From: Alteromonas sp. KUL42
Lineage (GTDB): Bacteria > Pseudomonadota > Gammaproteobacteria > Enterobacterales > Alteromonadaceae
Reading direction: 5' to 3'
Length of the DNA stretch: 64,000 nt
NCBI RefSeq assembly: GCF_006538325.1
Contig: NZ_BJKK01000015.1
Span: forward strand, 29,697-93,696
The notes beneath the pieces are model-generated. The model saw only the letters and a list, made by a program, of their open reading frames with translations. It had not been told where the DNA came from and did not search any database. Below are positions 46,131-54,835 of the stretch, piece by piece (within the stretch, counting starts at the first letter, position 1; each line of letters begins with the position of its first letter). The translations under genes were made by a program, and so were the position numbers.

Positions 46131-47258
46131 ATGACACTGGCTTCAGCGCACAACGCGCAAACGACAACTATTCGAAACGATTGGACTAAAGCCGAAGTAG
46201 AGGCGTTATTTGCAATGCCGTTTAATGACTTGCTGTTTGAAGCGCAGGTTGTTCACAGACAACACTTCAATCCGAATGAAGTGCAAGTAAGTACATTGTT
46301 ATCGATCAAAACGGGTGCTTGTCCGGAAGACTGTAAATATTGTCCGCAAAGCGCGCGTTATGACACTGGCCTTGAAAAAGAGCGTCTTCTTGAAATCGAA
46401 AAAGTGATACAGCGTGCGAAAGAAGCGAAACAGGTGGGTTCAACCCGTTTTTGTATGGGGGCGGCGTGGCGCAATCCTCGTGATCGCGATATGCCTTACA
46501 TCTTAAAAATGGTGGAAGAAGTAAAAAGTTTAGGGTTAGAAACCTGCATGACGCTAGGCATGCTAACAAGAGAACAAGCCGTTGCATTGAAGCAAGCGGG
46601 CCTTGACTACTATAACCACAACTTAGATACGTCTCCTGAGTTTTACGGCGATATTATTACAACGCGTACCTACCAAGACCGTTTGAATACCCTAGAAAAT
46701 GTGCGTGCCGCAGGTATGAATGTATGCTCCGGTGGTATTGTGGGTATGGGTGAAACGGTAAGCGATCGCGCAAGCATGCTAGTACAGCTGGCTAATTTGC
46801 CTGAACAACCACAAAGTGTACCTATTAACATGTTAGTAAAAGTGAAAGGTACGCCTTTAGATAGCGTGGAAGACCTAGACTACTTCGAGTTTATTCGCAC
46901 CATTGCCGTGGCGCGTATTATGATGCCTAAGTCGCATGTGCGCTTATCAGCAGGCCGCGAGGCAATGAATGAACAAATGCAGGCGCTGTGCTTTATGGCT
47001 GGTGCAAACTCTATTTTTTATGGCTGCAAATTGTTAACCACGTCAAACCCAGACACTCATGAAGACGTGATGCTGTTCAAAAAATTGGGCATTAATACTG
47101 AGCGTACCCGAGACTTCTCAGATGAGGCGCACCAACAAGTTTTAGAAGAAGAGATTGCGCAGCAGCAAGAGCAACAAGCTGATGCAAGCGACTTGTTCTA
47201 TGATGCCAGCAAGCCCAAGGCGAACGCTGAGAAAAAGCAAACTTCTGTGGAGGCGTAA
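46131..47258 (+). CDS. bioB: Biotin synthase
   Basis: 375 aa (E. coli 346); the extra length is a Glu/Gln-rich C-terminal tail. It is a radical SAM enzyme that inserts sulfur into dethiobiotin. The SAM-cluster motif is '[15 protein letters not shown]'. The 2Fe-2S ligands lie in 'RFCMGAAWR', 'ETCMTLGML', '[14 protein letters not shown]' and the Arg of '[11 protein letters not shown]'. It is first gene of bioBFCD. Its TAA stop overlaps the bioF ATG by one base (TAATG), giving coupled translation. Confidence 0.97.
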   Translation: MTLASAHNAQTTTIRNDWTKAEVEALFAMPFNDLLFEAQVVHRQHFNPNEVQVSTLLSIKTGACPEDCKYCPQSARYDTGLEKERLLEIEKVIQRAKEAKQVGSTRFCMGAAWRNPRDRDMPYILKMVEEVKSLGLETCMTLGMLTREQAVALKQAGLDYYNHNLDTSPEFYGDIITTRTYQDRLNTLENVRAAGMNVCSGGIVGMGETVSDRASMLVQLANLPEQPQSVPINMLVKVKGTPLDSVEDLDYFEFIRTIAVARIMMPKSHVRLSAGREAMNEQMQALCFMAGANSIFYGCKLLTTSNPDTHEDVMLFKKLGINTERTRDFSDEAHQQVLEEEIAQQQEQQADASDLFYDASKPKANAEKKQTSVEA

Positions 47259-48517
47259 TGGCCTTTAATTGGTTAGCCGATGCACTGACGGAGCGAGCTG
47301 ATAACGGCTTGCTTCGACAACGACAATGCCAGCAATACGAAAAAGACAACATTATTTGTATTAACGGCGAGCACTACCTCAACTTTTCCAGTAACGACTA
47401 CCTTGGTATGCGTCATTATGAAGGCGTTTTACAAGCGTGGGTTGAAGGTTTAGCACAATTTGGTGCAGGCAGTGGCGCGTCACCTTTGGTAACCGGCCAC
47501 ACCCAAGCGCATTTAGCGCTTGAAAGTTATATTGCAGATGGGCTTAATCGCGAAGCTGCGCTGTTATTTAATTCTGGCTTTGCTGCAAACCAAGCGCTTT
47601 GTATGGCGCTTTTTTCAGAGCATGCCCGAGTATTCGACAATAAGCAGCACGCGAATATCTTCGCCGATAAACTTATGCACGCCTCTTTCTTAGAAGGCGC
47701 TATGTGTGTAAGTGATAATGCACAGCTTCGACGCTTTAAACACAACGACACAGAACACCTTTCCAGTTTGTTACAAAAAGGCGCTAACTCCGACACGCTC
47801 ATTGTAAGTGAAGGAGTGTTTAGCATGGACGGCGACTGCGCGCCAAGTGAAGAGATTGCCGAGATAGCGCAGCAGTACAATGCATGGTTTATGTTAGATG
47901 ATGCCCACGGTATAGGTGTACTTGGCGACAATGGCTTTGGCACCATTGAAGCATTGGGTTTAACCCAAGCGCAAGTGCCCATTGTTATGGGAACATTTGG
48001 CAAAGCCGTAGGCACCGCTGGCGCCTTTATTGCTGGAAGCCAAGTACTTATCGATTACTTAGTTAATTTTGCCAAACACTACGTTTATTCAACGGCTATG
48101 CCTCCTGCACAAGCCGTGGCAACATTGTATTCAATGACACATATTGCCACTGACAGTACTCGCCGTGAAAAGCTCATTGCCAACATTGCCCACTTTCGTG
48201 AAGGGTTTAAGGCTAAGTTCAGCAGTACATCACAAACGCCAACCAGTGAGAACAATAATCACTCTGTGCCTAACAGTACACTTACCCTTGCTAACTCAAA
48301 TAGTGCTATTCAACCGATAATTGTAGGGTGCCCTAAACGGGCGTTGGCACTTAGTGAAAGTTTAAAGGCACGTGGCATATGGATAACCGCTATTCGCTAT
48401 CCCACTGTTCCTAAGTTTCAAGATCGGCTGCGAATAACTTTGTCGTCTAACCATACAACACGCGATATTGATGTAATGCTTGATGCCATTGCATTGGCGG
48501 TGGAGGAGTGTAACTAA
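47258..48517 (+). CDS. bioF: 8-amino-7-oxononanoate synthase with an Asn/Ser/Thr-rich insertion
   Basis: 419 aa against 384 in E. coli. It condenses pimeloyl-ACP/CoA with alanine to KAPA. The PLP Lys is in 'MGTFGKAVGTAGAF', the PLP-ring Asp in 'WFMLDDAHGIGVLG', and 'GSGASPLVTGHTQAHLALE' is the substrate loop. The extra length is mostly a low-complexity segment at about residues 322-350 (STSQTPTSENNNHS and following), just before 'PIIVGCPKRALALSESLKAR', at a surface position between the large and C-terminal domains. The catalytic parts are intact, so it should be active. Confidence 0.95.
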   Translation: MAFNWLADALTERADNGLLRQRQCQQYEKDNIICINGEHYLNFSSNDYLGMRHYEGVLQAWVEGLAQFGAGSGASPLVTGHTQAHLALESYIADGLNREAALLFNSGFAANQALCMALFSEHARVFDNKQHANIFADKLMHASFLEGAMCVSDNAQLRRFKHNDTEHLSSLLQKGANSDTLIVSEGVFSMDGDCAPSEEIAEIAQQYNAWFMLDDAHGIGVLGDNGFGTIEALGLTQAQVPIVMGTFGKAVGTAGAFIAGSQVLIDYLVNFAKHYVYSTAMPPAQAVATLYSMTHIATDSTRREKLIANIAHFREGFKAKFSSTSQTPTSENNNHSVPNSTLTLANSNSAIQPIIVGCPKRALALSESLKARGIWITAIRYPTVPKFQDRLRITLSSNHTTRDIDVMLDAIALAVEECN

Positions 48518-49450
48518 GTGGATGCAAATCTGACGATGCTTTACAGCGAACACTCGCAGCAAATGCACAGCAAAGAGATGGTAAACAGCAATGAAGTAGC
48601 AAACCCCTGCAACAATGGTGACGAAAACAGTGAAAGTAAGCGTGAAAACACGGTAAAAGGTGTATTTTCTGCAACGGCTATAAAGCCATGTATCAGTGAA
48701 GAAGCTGTTGCCTCGCGATTTTCCAAAGCGGCCAGCAAATACAATCATCTTGCTAATATTCAAAAAATTATTGCGCGAACTGCCATTGATAATTTACCTC
48801 GGCGCTTAACTGAAGAGGCATTGGATATCGGTTGTGCGACAGGCACACATACACAAACGTTGTGTGAGATGGGAGCCAATACCACTGGAATTGATATAGC
48901 CGAAGGCATGTTGGCTCATGCTAAAGCAACCTATGCTTTACCTGCATTTGTGCATGCTAGCGCGCTAAATTTACCTTTTAGTGACGAGCGATTCTCAACG
49001 GTGTTTTCTTCAATGGCATTGCAGTGGGTTAGTGATCCGAGAAAAGCTGCTTCACAAATTTCCAGAGTGTTAAAGAAAGGGGGAATTGCTGAACTTGCCA
49101 TTATGGTTGATGGTTCCTTTGGCGAACTCAAAAGAGCAAGGGAAATAGCGCAACTTCCTCAAGCGAATACGCCCATGCCATCGTCTAACCAATGGTGTGA
49201 GGCATTTACACAAACGGGCTTAAGGTTATCTCGCGTGATTGTAAAAGATTATGTGGACAGTCACTCGAACATTATGGCGTTACTGCGTTCAGTGAAAGGC
49301 GTGGGAGCAGGGGAAACTGGTCGAAAACAGCCTTTGTTAACGCGCCATGATTTAAACAAGCTTGATATGGCGTATCGCAATATTTGTGGCGTAAAAGATA
49401 AGTTACCGCTTACTTATCGTGTGGGTCACTACAGGTTGGAAAAACGATGA
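48518..49450 (+). CDS. bioC: Malonyl-[ACP] O-methyltransferase
   Basis: 310 aa. It methylates malonyl-ACP to start pimelate synthesis on the fatty-acid machinery. The class I SAM motif is 'ALDIGCATGTHTQTL', with 'LPFSDERFSTVFSSMALQWV' as the post-motif region typical of BioC. The family's usual N-terminus starts at 'VASRFSKAASKYNHLANIQ', so about 62 polar residues are extra. The GTG start directly follows the bioF stop and has a strong GGAGGAG ribosome site, supporting the longer form. It overlaps bioD by 4 nt. Confidence 0.93.
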   Translation: MDANLTMLYSEHSQQMHSKEMVNSNEVANPCNNGDENSESKRENTVKGVFSATAIKPCISEEAVASRFSKAASKYNHLANIQKIIARTAIDNLPRRLTEEALDIGCATGTHTQTLCEMGANTTGIDIAEGMLAHAKATYALPAFVHASALNLPFSDERFSTVFSSMALQWVSDPRKAASQISRVLKKGGIAELAIMVDGSFGELKRAREIAQLPQANTPMPSSNQWCEAFTQTGLRLSRVIVKDYVDSHSNIMALLRSVKGVGAGETGRKQPLLTRHDLNKLDMAYRNICGVKDKLPLTYRVGHYRLEKR

Positions 49451-50136
49451 AAGAATATTTTATTACTGGGACAGATACGGAAGTAGGAAAAACTTATGTA
49501 ACCTGTCACTTGTTGCGTGCCGCGACACAGGCACAATTAGTGAGTGTTGGTTATAAACCCATTGCGGCGGGGTGCGATTTCGTGAATGGTGAGTGGGTAA
49601 ATGAAGATGCGGCAAAAATTCAACAAGCCAGTAGCTTAACGCTACCTATTTCACAAATTAATCCCATAGCATTAAAACCACCTATTGCTCCGCATATCGC
49701 AGCACAAGAAGATGGTGTGATCCTGAGTGATAAGGATATCGAAAATGGACTGAATACGCTGCGTGCTCACAAGGCAGATTTGCTATTGATGGAAGGGGCC
49801 GGTGGTTGGCGTTTGCCATTAACGACAGGTACACCTGAATCACTAACGCGTTATCTTTCAGATGTGGTCTCAGCGCTGAAAATGGACGTGATTTTGGTGG
49901 TGGGCATGCGCTTAGGGTGTTTGAACCATGCCCTATTAACCGCTGAAGCGATACGTAGCGATGGGCTAACTATTAAGGGGTGGGTCGCAAATGATATCAC
50001 AGGCAACATGACACGATACCAAGAGAACCTTGAATCATTAAAAGCCATGTTACCTGAGCCACTTTTGGCCGAGATACCCTTCCAGCGTGCGCCTGATCCA
50101 CAGCAATTAGCGGGGGCAGTTAGTCAGCTGCTATAG
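49447..50136 (+). CDS. bioD: ATP-dependent dethiobiotin synthetase
   Basis: 229 aa (E. coli 225). It closes the ureido ring of dethiobiotin from DAPA, CO2 and ATP. The P-loop is 'FITGTDTEVGKTYVTCHLL', the substrate Lys-containing segment 'VGYKPIAAGCD', and 'LLLMEGAGGWRLPL' contains the second nucleotide-binding block. It starts in an ATGA overlap with bioC and ends 17 bp into the convergent pepE gene. No bioH follows; the esterase step must be encoded elsewhere. Confidence 0.95.
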   Translation: MKEYFITGTDTEVGKTYVTCHLLRAATQAQLVSVGYKPIAAGCDFVNGEWVNEDAAKIQQASSLTLPISQINPIALKPPIAPHIAAQEDGVILSDKDIENGLNTLRAHKADLLLMEGAGGWRLPLTTGTPESLTRYLSDVVSALKMDVILVVGMRLGCLNHALLTAEAIRSDGLTIKGWVANDITGNMTRYQENLESLKAMLPEPLLAEIPFQRAPDPQQLAGAVSQLL

Positions 50137-50872
50137 CATTCAGCAAATGTGTTAGGTCATCACCTGCATTAATTGGTGTTTTCTCGTCACCCAAAAAGAT
50201 GAAGCCATCATGTTCTTCACTGCCTTTACTTTCGCGACCATCTTCAAAGGTTAATGTATACTCGGAAAGTTTGAGTGCAGTGCCTTCGCGAATAGCAACG
50301 ACAGGCGTAGTGGGGTTTAGCGCGGTAAACTCGGCAAGGCGTTGGTCGCGGGTTTCGCCATTATGTCCAGGTGGCTGATAGTCACTGTAATGCGGGTTTA
50401 ACTGAAACGGTACTATATCTAAGGCATCGAAGCTTGGTGGCTCGATAATAGGCATGTCATTGGTAGTTCGAATGGTTTGTCCACAAATATTAGAACCTGC
50501 ACTCCAGCCTATGTAAGGTGTGCAGTCTGCAATAGCATGCTTTATGGGAACCACAAGCGCTTGTGAGTACAGCGTGCTCAACAAGTGAAAGGTGTTACCG
50601 CCACCAACCACAATGGCTTGATTGTTTTTCTTAGCGTTGTTGAGTGCTGCAACAGGGTCTGTGAACGTGTGTAAACCAGTTACATTACATTCTGGTAGCG
50701 CTCTGGAAACGGCTTCCACATATGCATCGTAGGTTTGTGTTACAGCCGCGTAGGGCACAAATAGAAGGTCGCGAATGTCACCTAAGTGTGCAAAAATAAG
50801 CGCTCTAGCATGTTCAAGGTATGGCTCGTTGCCCTGGCGAGAACTGCTTAGCATTAGTACATGTGCGGTCAT
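50120..50872 (-). CDS. pepE: Dipeptidase E (alpha-aspartyl dipeptidase)
   Basis: 250 aa from ATG 50872, with a GGAG site 5 nt upstream; a longer frame to 50905 is not supported. It is a family S51 serine peptidase of the class I glutamine-amidotransferase-like fold. The nucleophile elbow is 'YIGWSAGSNICG', with 'AIVVGGGNTFHLLSTL' before it and 'PFQLNPHYSDYQPPGHNGET' holding the catalytic His. It cleaves Asp-X dipeptides in the cytoplasm. It is convergent with bioD, overlapping by 17 bp. Confidence 0.93.
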   Translation of the reverse strand: MTAHVLMLSSSRQGNEPYLEHARALIFAHLGDIRDLLFVPYAAVTQTYDAYVEAVSRALPECNVTGLHTFTDPVAALNNAKKNNQAIVVGGGNTFHLLSTLYSQALVVPIKHAIADCTPYIGWSAGSNICGQTIRTTNDMPIIEPPSFDALDIVPFQLNPHYSDYQPPGHNGETRDQRLAEFTALNPTTPVVAIREGTALKLSEYTLTFEDGRESKGSEEHDGFIFLGDEKTPINAGDDLTHLLNAIAAD

Positions 50873-50964
50873 ATTTACTCCACAATTGTTTAGACGGCGT
50901 ATCATACGTGAAACTGAGCATAAAGTTTAGTCACGCCCCGTCACCGTAAATTAAGGGAACTCGA

Positions 50965-51447
50965 ATGGAACAATCGACGTCGGTTTTATTTGTATGCTTG
51001 GGCAATATTTGTCGCTCACCTACCGCAGAAGCGGTATTTAAACAAAAAGCTGCCGCCGCGGGTTTAGATTTGGTTATCGACTCAGCTGGTACACATGGGT
51101 ATCACATCGGCAATCCTCCTGACAAGCGCTCGCAAGCAGCCGGTATAGAACGGGGTTACAGTTTTAAAGGCCTTAAGTGTCGTCGCGTTGAACAAGAAGA
51201 CTTTGAAAAGTTCGATTATATCCTTGCCATGGACAACAGTAATTTGTCGAATTTACGGGAAATGAGTTCACCGCAATATCACAACAAAATAAAGCTGTTT
51301 CTTGAATTTGCTAATGTTGACGGTGCTAATCTTCAAGAGCTTGAAGTCCCAGACCCCTATTACGGTGGAAAACGGGGGTTTGAATTAGTGTTAGATTTAA
51401 TAGAACAAGCCTCAGATGGTTTAATTGCACACATTAAAGCTTTATAG
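50965..51447 (+). CDS. Low-molecular-weight protein tyrosine phosphatase family protein
   Basis: 160 aa. The P-loop CX5R is 'VLFVCLGNICRSPTAEAVF' near the N-terminus, and the general-acid Asp is in 'EVPDPYYGGKRGFE'. The length and Tyr pair after the Asp match eukaryote-like cytosolic LMW-PTPs rather than arsenate reductases or Wzb-type phosphatases. It is not linked to a tyrosine kinase or capsule locus here, so the substrate is unknown. A GGGAACTCGA ribosome region precedes the ATG. Confidence 0.93.
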   Translation: MEQSTSVLFVCLGNICRSPTAEAVFKQKAAAAGLDLVIDSAGTHGYHIGNPPDKRSQAAGIERGYSFKGLKCRRVEQEDFEKFDYILAMDNSNLSNLREMSSPQYHNKIKLFLEFANVDGANLQELEVPDPYYGGKRGFELVLDLIEQASDGLIAHIKAL

Positions 51448-51500
51448 CTACACCAGTAACGCCTTGCGATGGACTATTTTGACCATCAGTACAAAAAATG

Positions 51501-51522
51501 AACAAAGATAAACAGGCTCTAA
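51501..51522 (+). repeat. Dispersed motif copy A (AACAAAGATAAACAGGCTCT)
   Basis: 21 of the bases recur at 61931-61951 with one mismatch. Here it stands alone in the 107-nt spacer upstream of btuC; no inverted partner is visible. Confidence 0.6.
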
Positions 51523-51554
51523 CAATTAATAGCATTTAAAAATGGGAACCTAGT

Positions 51555-52517
51555 TTGAATAGAGGCACAAAGAGCGCCATTGCCCTTACGATACTTTTGA
51601 TTGCCGTGACAGCGGCTATTTTAAGCACAGTATGGGGAAGCGATGCTGCAATCCCGTTAAAGCAGCATATTACGCTGCAGATCCAACTGCCTTTGGTCAT
51701 TACTGCAATACTTGTAGGTGCTGCGCTGGCGAGCAGTGGTGCAACATTACAGGTAGTATTGCGCAACCCGCTTGCCGACCCCGGAATAGTGGGCATAACC
51801 AGCGGTGCAAGTTTAGTGGCGGCAATTTTATTGTTGGTTACGCCAAGCTGGGCGTCGGAGTATTTTCACTATCTACTGCCTTTGGGGTGTTTTATAGGGG
51901 CGCTTGCCAGCACCTTGTTACTTTATGCGATGGCGAGAAGACTGCTTGGCTCTTCTACCGCAGTGATCCTTTGTGGCGTGGCAATCTCGACCTTAAGTGG
52001 GGCTATTATTAGTTGGCTCTACATGTTCAGCGACGCGAATGCATTGCGCAATCTCACCTTTTGGTTAATGGGTAGCTTATATCAAACCAATTGGCCAATA
52101 TTGATGGTTGGTGCGCCACTTATTATTACGGCGCTTGGTTTGCAGTCGTATTTTGCGGGCGATTTAAACAAACTATATGGTGGAGACATTGCTGCTAAAA
52201 ATAGCGGCGTAAATGTAGAAAAGCTCACAGAGCGCTGCTTGTTAGTATGCGCTGTTGCTGTTGGCGCTGCTGTTTCGATGGCGGGCTCAATTGCGTTTGT
52301 TGGCCTACTAATACCGCATATTTTGCGCCTTGTGATTGGGCACAATAATCGGTTCATTGTGCCTTTAAGTGCATTGGCAGGGGCGTGCCTTCTTCTTATT
52401 GTTGCACTAAGCTCAGAACTCACTCGAGCTATCACGTTGCCAGTATCAATGATCACCGCCACTTTGGGTGGGCCGTTACTTATTTGGGCGTTATACAAAG
52501 GTCAAGTGAGAGGGTAG
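51555..52517 (+). CDS. btuC: Vitamin B12 ABC transporter permease (BtuC/FecCD family)
   Basis: 320 aa with about ten membrane helices. It has the family signatures 'GAALASSGATLQVVLRNPLA' (residues 56-75), 'GIVGITSGASL' and 'AGSIAFVGLLIPHILRLVIG', which is the ATPase-coupling loop. It starts at a TTG (51555) with GGGAAC upstream. It forms the inner-membrane channel with the ATPase encoded 4 nt downstream. Assignment to cobalamin rather than siderophore uptake rests on BtuC-like length and BtuD pairing; no btuF, btuB or cobalamin riboswitch is adjacent. Confidence 0.85.
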   Translation: MNRGTKSAIALTILLIAVTAAILSTVWGSDAAIPLKQHITLQIQLPLVITAILVGAALASSGATLQVVLRNPLADPGIVGITSGASLVAAILLLVTPSWASEYFHYLLPLGCFIGALASTLLLYAMARRLLGSSTAVILCGVAISTLSGAIISWLYMFSDANALRNLTFWLMGSLYQTNWPILMVGAPLIITALGLQSYFAGDLNKLYGGDIAAKNSGVNVEKLTERCLLVCAVAVGAAVSMAGSIAFVGLLIPHILRLVIGHNNRFIVPLSALAGACLLLIVALSSELTRAITLPVSMITATLGGPLLIWALYKGQVRG

Positions 52518-52521
52518 TGTA

Positions 52522-53334
52522 ATGGCTAAAGGCGCAGAAGCTTCAATAATATCATTACGTCAGGTAGCCCTCAAAAATCGGTTTACCATAGATAACGTAG
52601 ATGTGGCTAAAGGGCAGTGTATTCATATACTGGGCCCCAATGGCGCGGGAAAATCATCATTGCTTTTGGTCATGGCAGGGTTGCTAGAACCTGATTCCGG
52701 GCAAGTATCTTTGTACGAACGTCCTATGTCTTCATGGTCACTGGCAACTCTAGCCGGTGTACGAACAATGCTTGGACAGCACAGCCTAAGTAGTTTTCAC
52801 CTTACTGTTGGCGAGTACTTGAGTTTCTATGCTCAACCTGTGATCGCAAAAGGCAGCAGCACACCGCACTTGTGTTCACAGCCTATTCCTCCGCTTATTG
52901 AAAAGGCACTTGAAGTAACGTCGTTTCTGCCTAAAGTACTTACTCATTTGTCAGGGGGGGAAAGACAGCGCGTTGAAATTTGCCGTACGCTTTTGCAAAT
53001 ATGGCCCCTTCTTGAAAAGGGAGAAGGGCTTGTATTACTTGATGAACCTCTTCAAGGGCTTGATATCCGCCATCAGTACGCACTGGCTAATTTGGTAAAC
53101 GTACTGTGCAAAAAAGGCAATACTGTTGTTATGAGTTCCCACGATATTAGCCTAAGTGCCAACTACAGTAACACCTTGTGGTTAATGCATAAGGGGGCGT
53201 TAGTTGTGCAAGGTTTACCAGAGAACGTTGCCACTAAACATTACTTAGAATCGGTGTTTGAATGTCATTTTGCTATAAGCAAGCACGATAACTTTCTAGA
53301 AATTCAAGTTTGCGCCCCTATTTCCCTAGAATAA
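52522..53334 (+). CDS. btuD: Vitamin B12 ABC transporter ATPase (BtuD-like)
   Basis: 270 aa. It has Walker A 'GPNGAGKSSLLLVMAGLL', Q-loop 'GQHSL', signature 'LSGGERQRVEICRTLL', Walker B 'GLVLLDEPLQGLD' and the H-loop 'VVMSSHDIS'. The sequence resembles BtuD. It energises the BtuC channel, and the genes are 4 nt apart. It is followed after 86 nt by the DAHP synthase gene with no clear terminator. Confidence 0.88.
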   Translation: MAKGAEASIISLRQVALKNRFTIDNVDVAKGQCIHILGPNGAGKSSLLLVMAGLLEPDSGQVSLYERPMSSWSLATLAGVRTMLGQHSLSSFHLTVGEYLSFYAQPVIAKGSSTPHLCSQPIPPLIEKALEVTSFLPKVLTHLSGGERQRVEICRTLLQIWPLLEKGEGLVLLDEPLQGLDIRHQYALANLVNVLCKKGNTVVMSSHDISLSANYSNTLWLMHKGALVVQGLPENVATKHYLESVFECHFAISKHDNFLEIQVCAPISLE

Positions 53335-53420
53335 ATGTGGTAAAGTGCCGTCAGCTTTTTTGAACAGTCATTTTTTTAAGACGTTTGCCCTACATCGAAA
53401 AATTTTTCAGGAGAACACCG

Positions 53421-54764
53421 TTGAGTAATTGGCAAGTAGACAGTTGGAGAAATAAACCTATTCTTCAACAACCAGAGTACGATGATAAAGTACGATTAGC
53501 ACAAGTAGAGCAAACATTAAGTACGTATCCGCCCCTCGTTTTTGCCGCTGAAGCACGTGAGTTACGCCGTCAGCTAGGCGAAGTAAGCTTAGGAAAAGGC
53601 TTCTTGCTGCAAGGTGGCGATTGTGCAGAGTCATTTGATGAATTTAATGCACCTAAAATTCGCGATACGTTTAAAGTGTTATTGCAAATGGCCATTGTAT
53701 TAACGTTTGCTGGACGCTGCCCTGTTACTAAAGTGGCACGTATGGCAGGTCAGTATGCCAAGCCCCGCTCTAGTGACTTTGAAACCCGAGACGGGGTAAC
53801 ACTACCGAGTTATCGCGGTGACATTATTAACAACTTTGAGTTTACTGAAGCGGCACGTCGTCCTGATCCTGACCGTTTACTTGAAGCCTATCATCGCAGC
53901 GCATCAACACTTAATTTATTGCGTGCATTTGCACAGGGTGGTTTAGCTGATCTTCACGAAGTGAATCGCTGGAACATGGCGTTTGTCGAGAATAATCCGC
54001 TGAAAGAGCGTTATTCAGACATGGCAATGCGAATTCAAGATACCTTGGCGTTTATGGATGTGATTGGAATTAATTCTCATACCAGTCCAACATTGCATGA
54101 GACGTCGTTATTTACCTCGCACGAAGCGCTTTTACTTAATTACGAACAGGCGCTTACTCGCATTGATACGTTGACAGGTAAGCCTTACGACTGTTCAGCG
54201 CACATGGTATGGATTGGTGAGCGTACGCGTCAGCTCGATCATGCGCACGTTGAGTTCTTCCGTGGTATTCACAACCCAATTGGCGTGAAAGTAGGGCCAA
54301 GCATGCAAGAAGACGAACTTATTCGTTTGATTGACGCACTAAACCCATTGAACGACCCAGGCCGTTTGACATTGATTACCCGTATGGGCGCAGACAATTT
54401 GGCCGACAACCTTCCTCGTTTATTGCGTAAAGTGAAAGCGGAAGGGCGTCATGTGGTGTGGAGCTCTGATCCAATGCACGGCAATACCTTCTCAGCATCA
54501 AGTGGTTACAAAACCCGTAACTTCGACGCTATATTGCGTGAAATTAAGCAGTTCTTCCAAGCACACGAAGCTGAAGGTACGCATGCCGGCGGTATTCACC
54601 TTGAAATGACAGGGCAGCACGTTACTGAGTGTACCGGTGGTGCTTACCAAATTAGTGATGACGATTTAGCACAAGCGTATAAGACGCAATGTGATCCGCG
54701 TCTAAATGCAGACCAAGTACTAGAGATGGCATTTTTGGTAGCCGATCATTTGAAAAATGCGTAA
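53421..54764 (+). CDS. 3-deoxy-7-phosphoheptulonate (DAHP) synthase, class II (plant type)
   Basis: 447 aa from TTG 53421, which follows AGGAGA at good spacing and gives the family N-terminus '[19 protein letters not shown]'; an earlier TTG at 53385 has no ribosome site. It condenses phosphoenolpyruvate and erythrose-4-phosphate, the first step of the shikimate pathway. Class II markers are '[14 protein letters not shown]' (metal Cys), '[20 protein letters not shown]', '[19 protein letters not shown]', 'DPMHGNTF' and the C-terminal '[15 protein letters not shown]'. Class II enzymes are unrelated in length to AroF/G/H of E. coli. Confidence 0.95.
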   Translation: MSNWQVDSWRNKPILQQPEYDDKVRLAQVEQTLSTYPPLVFAAEARELRRQLGEVSLGKGFLLQGGDCAESFDEFNAPKIRDTFKVLLQMAIVLTFAGRCPVTKVARMAGQYAKPRSSDFETRDGVTLPSYRGDIINNFEFTEAARRPDPDRLLEAYHRSASTLNLLRAFAQGGLADLHEVNRWNMAFVENNPLKERYSDMAMRIQDTLAFMDVIGINSHTSPTLHETSLFTSHEALLLNYEQALTRIDTLTGKPYDCSAHMVWIGERTRQLDHAHVEFFRGIHNPIGVKVGPSMQEDELIRLIDALNPLNDPGRLTLITRMGADNLADNLPRLLRKVKAEGRHVVWSSDPMHGNTFSASSGYKTRNFDAILREIKQFFQAHEAEGTHAGGIHLEMTGQHVTECTGGAYQISDDDLAQAYKTQCDPRLNADQVLEMAFLVADHLKNA

Positions 54765-54787
54765 GTAGTAATCAATCTAACATTAAT

Positions 54788-54821
54788 AAGCCCCTGCATA
54801 AAAACGCTGGGGCTTTTTTAA
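54788..54821 (+). terminator. Intrinsic terminator of the DAHP synthase gene
   Basis: AAGCCCC-T-GC pairs with GC-T-GGGGCTT around an A-rich loop and is followed by TTTTTTA. It sits 23 nt after the stop, before the convergent TPR-GGDEF gene. Confidence 0.9.
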
Positions 54822-54835
54822 TGTTTTTAAACGTC

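Noticed and set aside
51448..51554. Cobalamin riboswitch upstream of btuCD
   Set aside because: The spacer is only 107 nt, too short for a full B12 riboswitch, and no B12-box-like sequence was seen.
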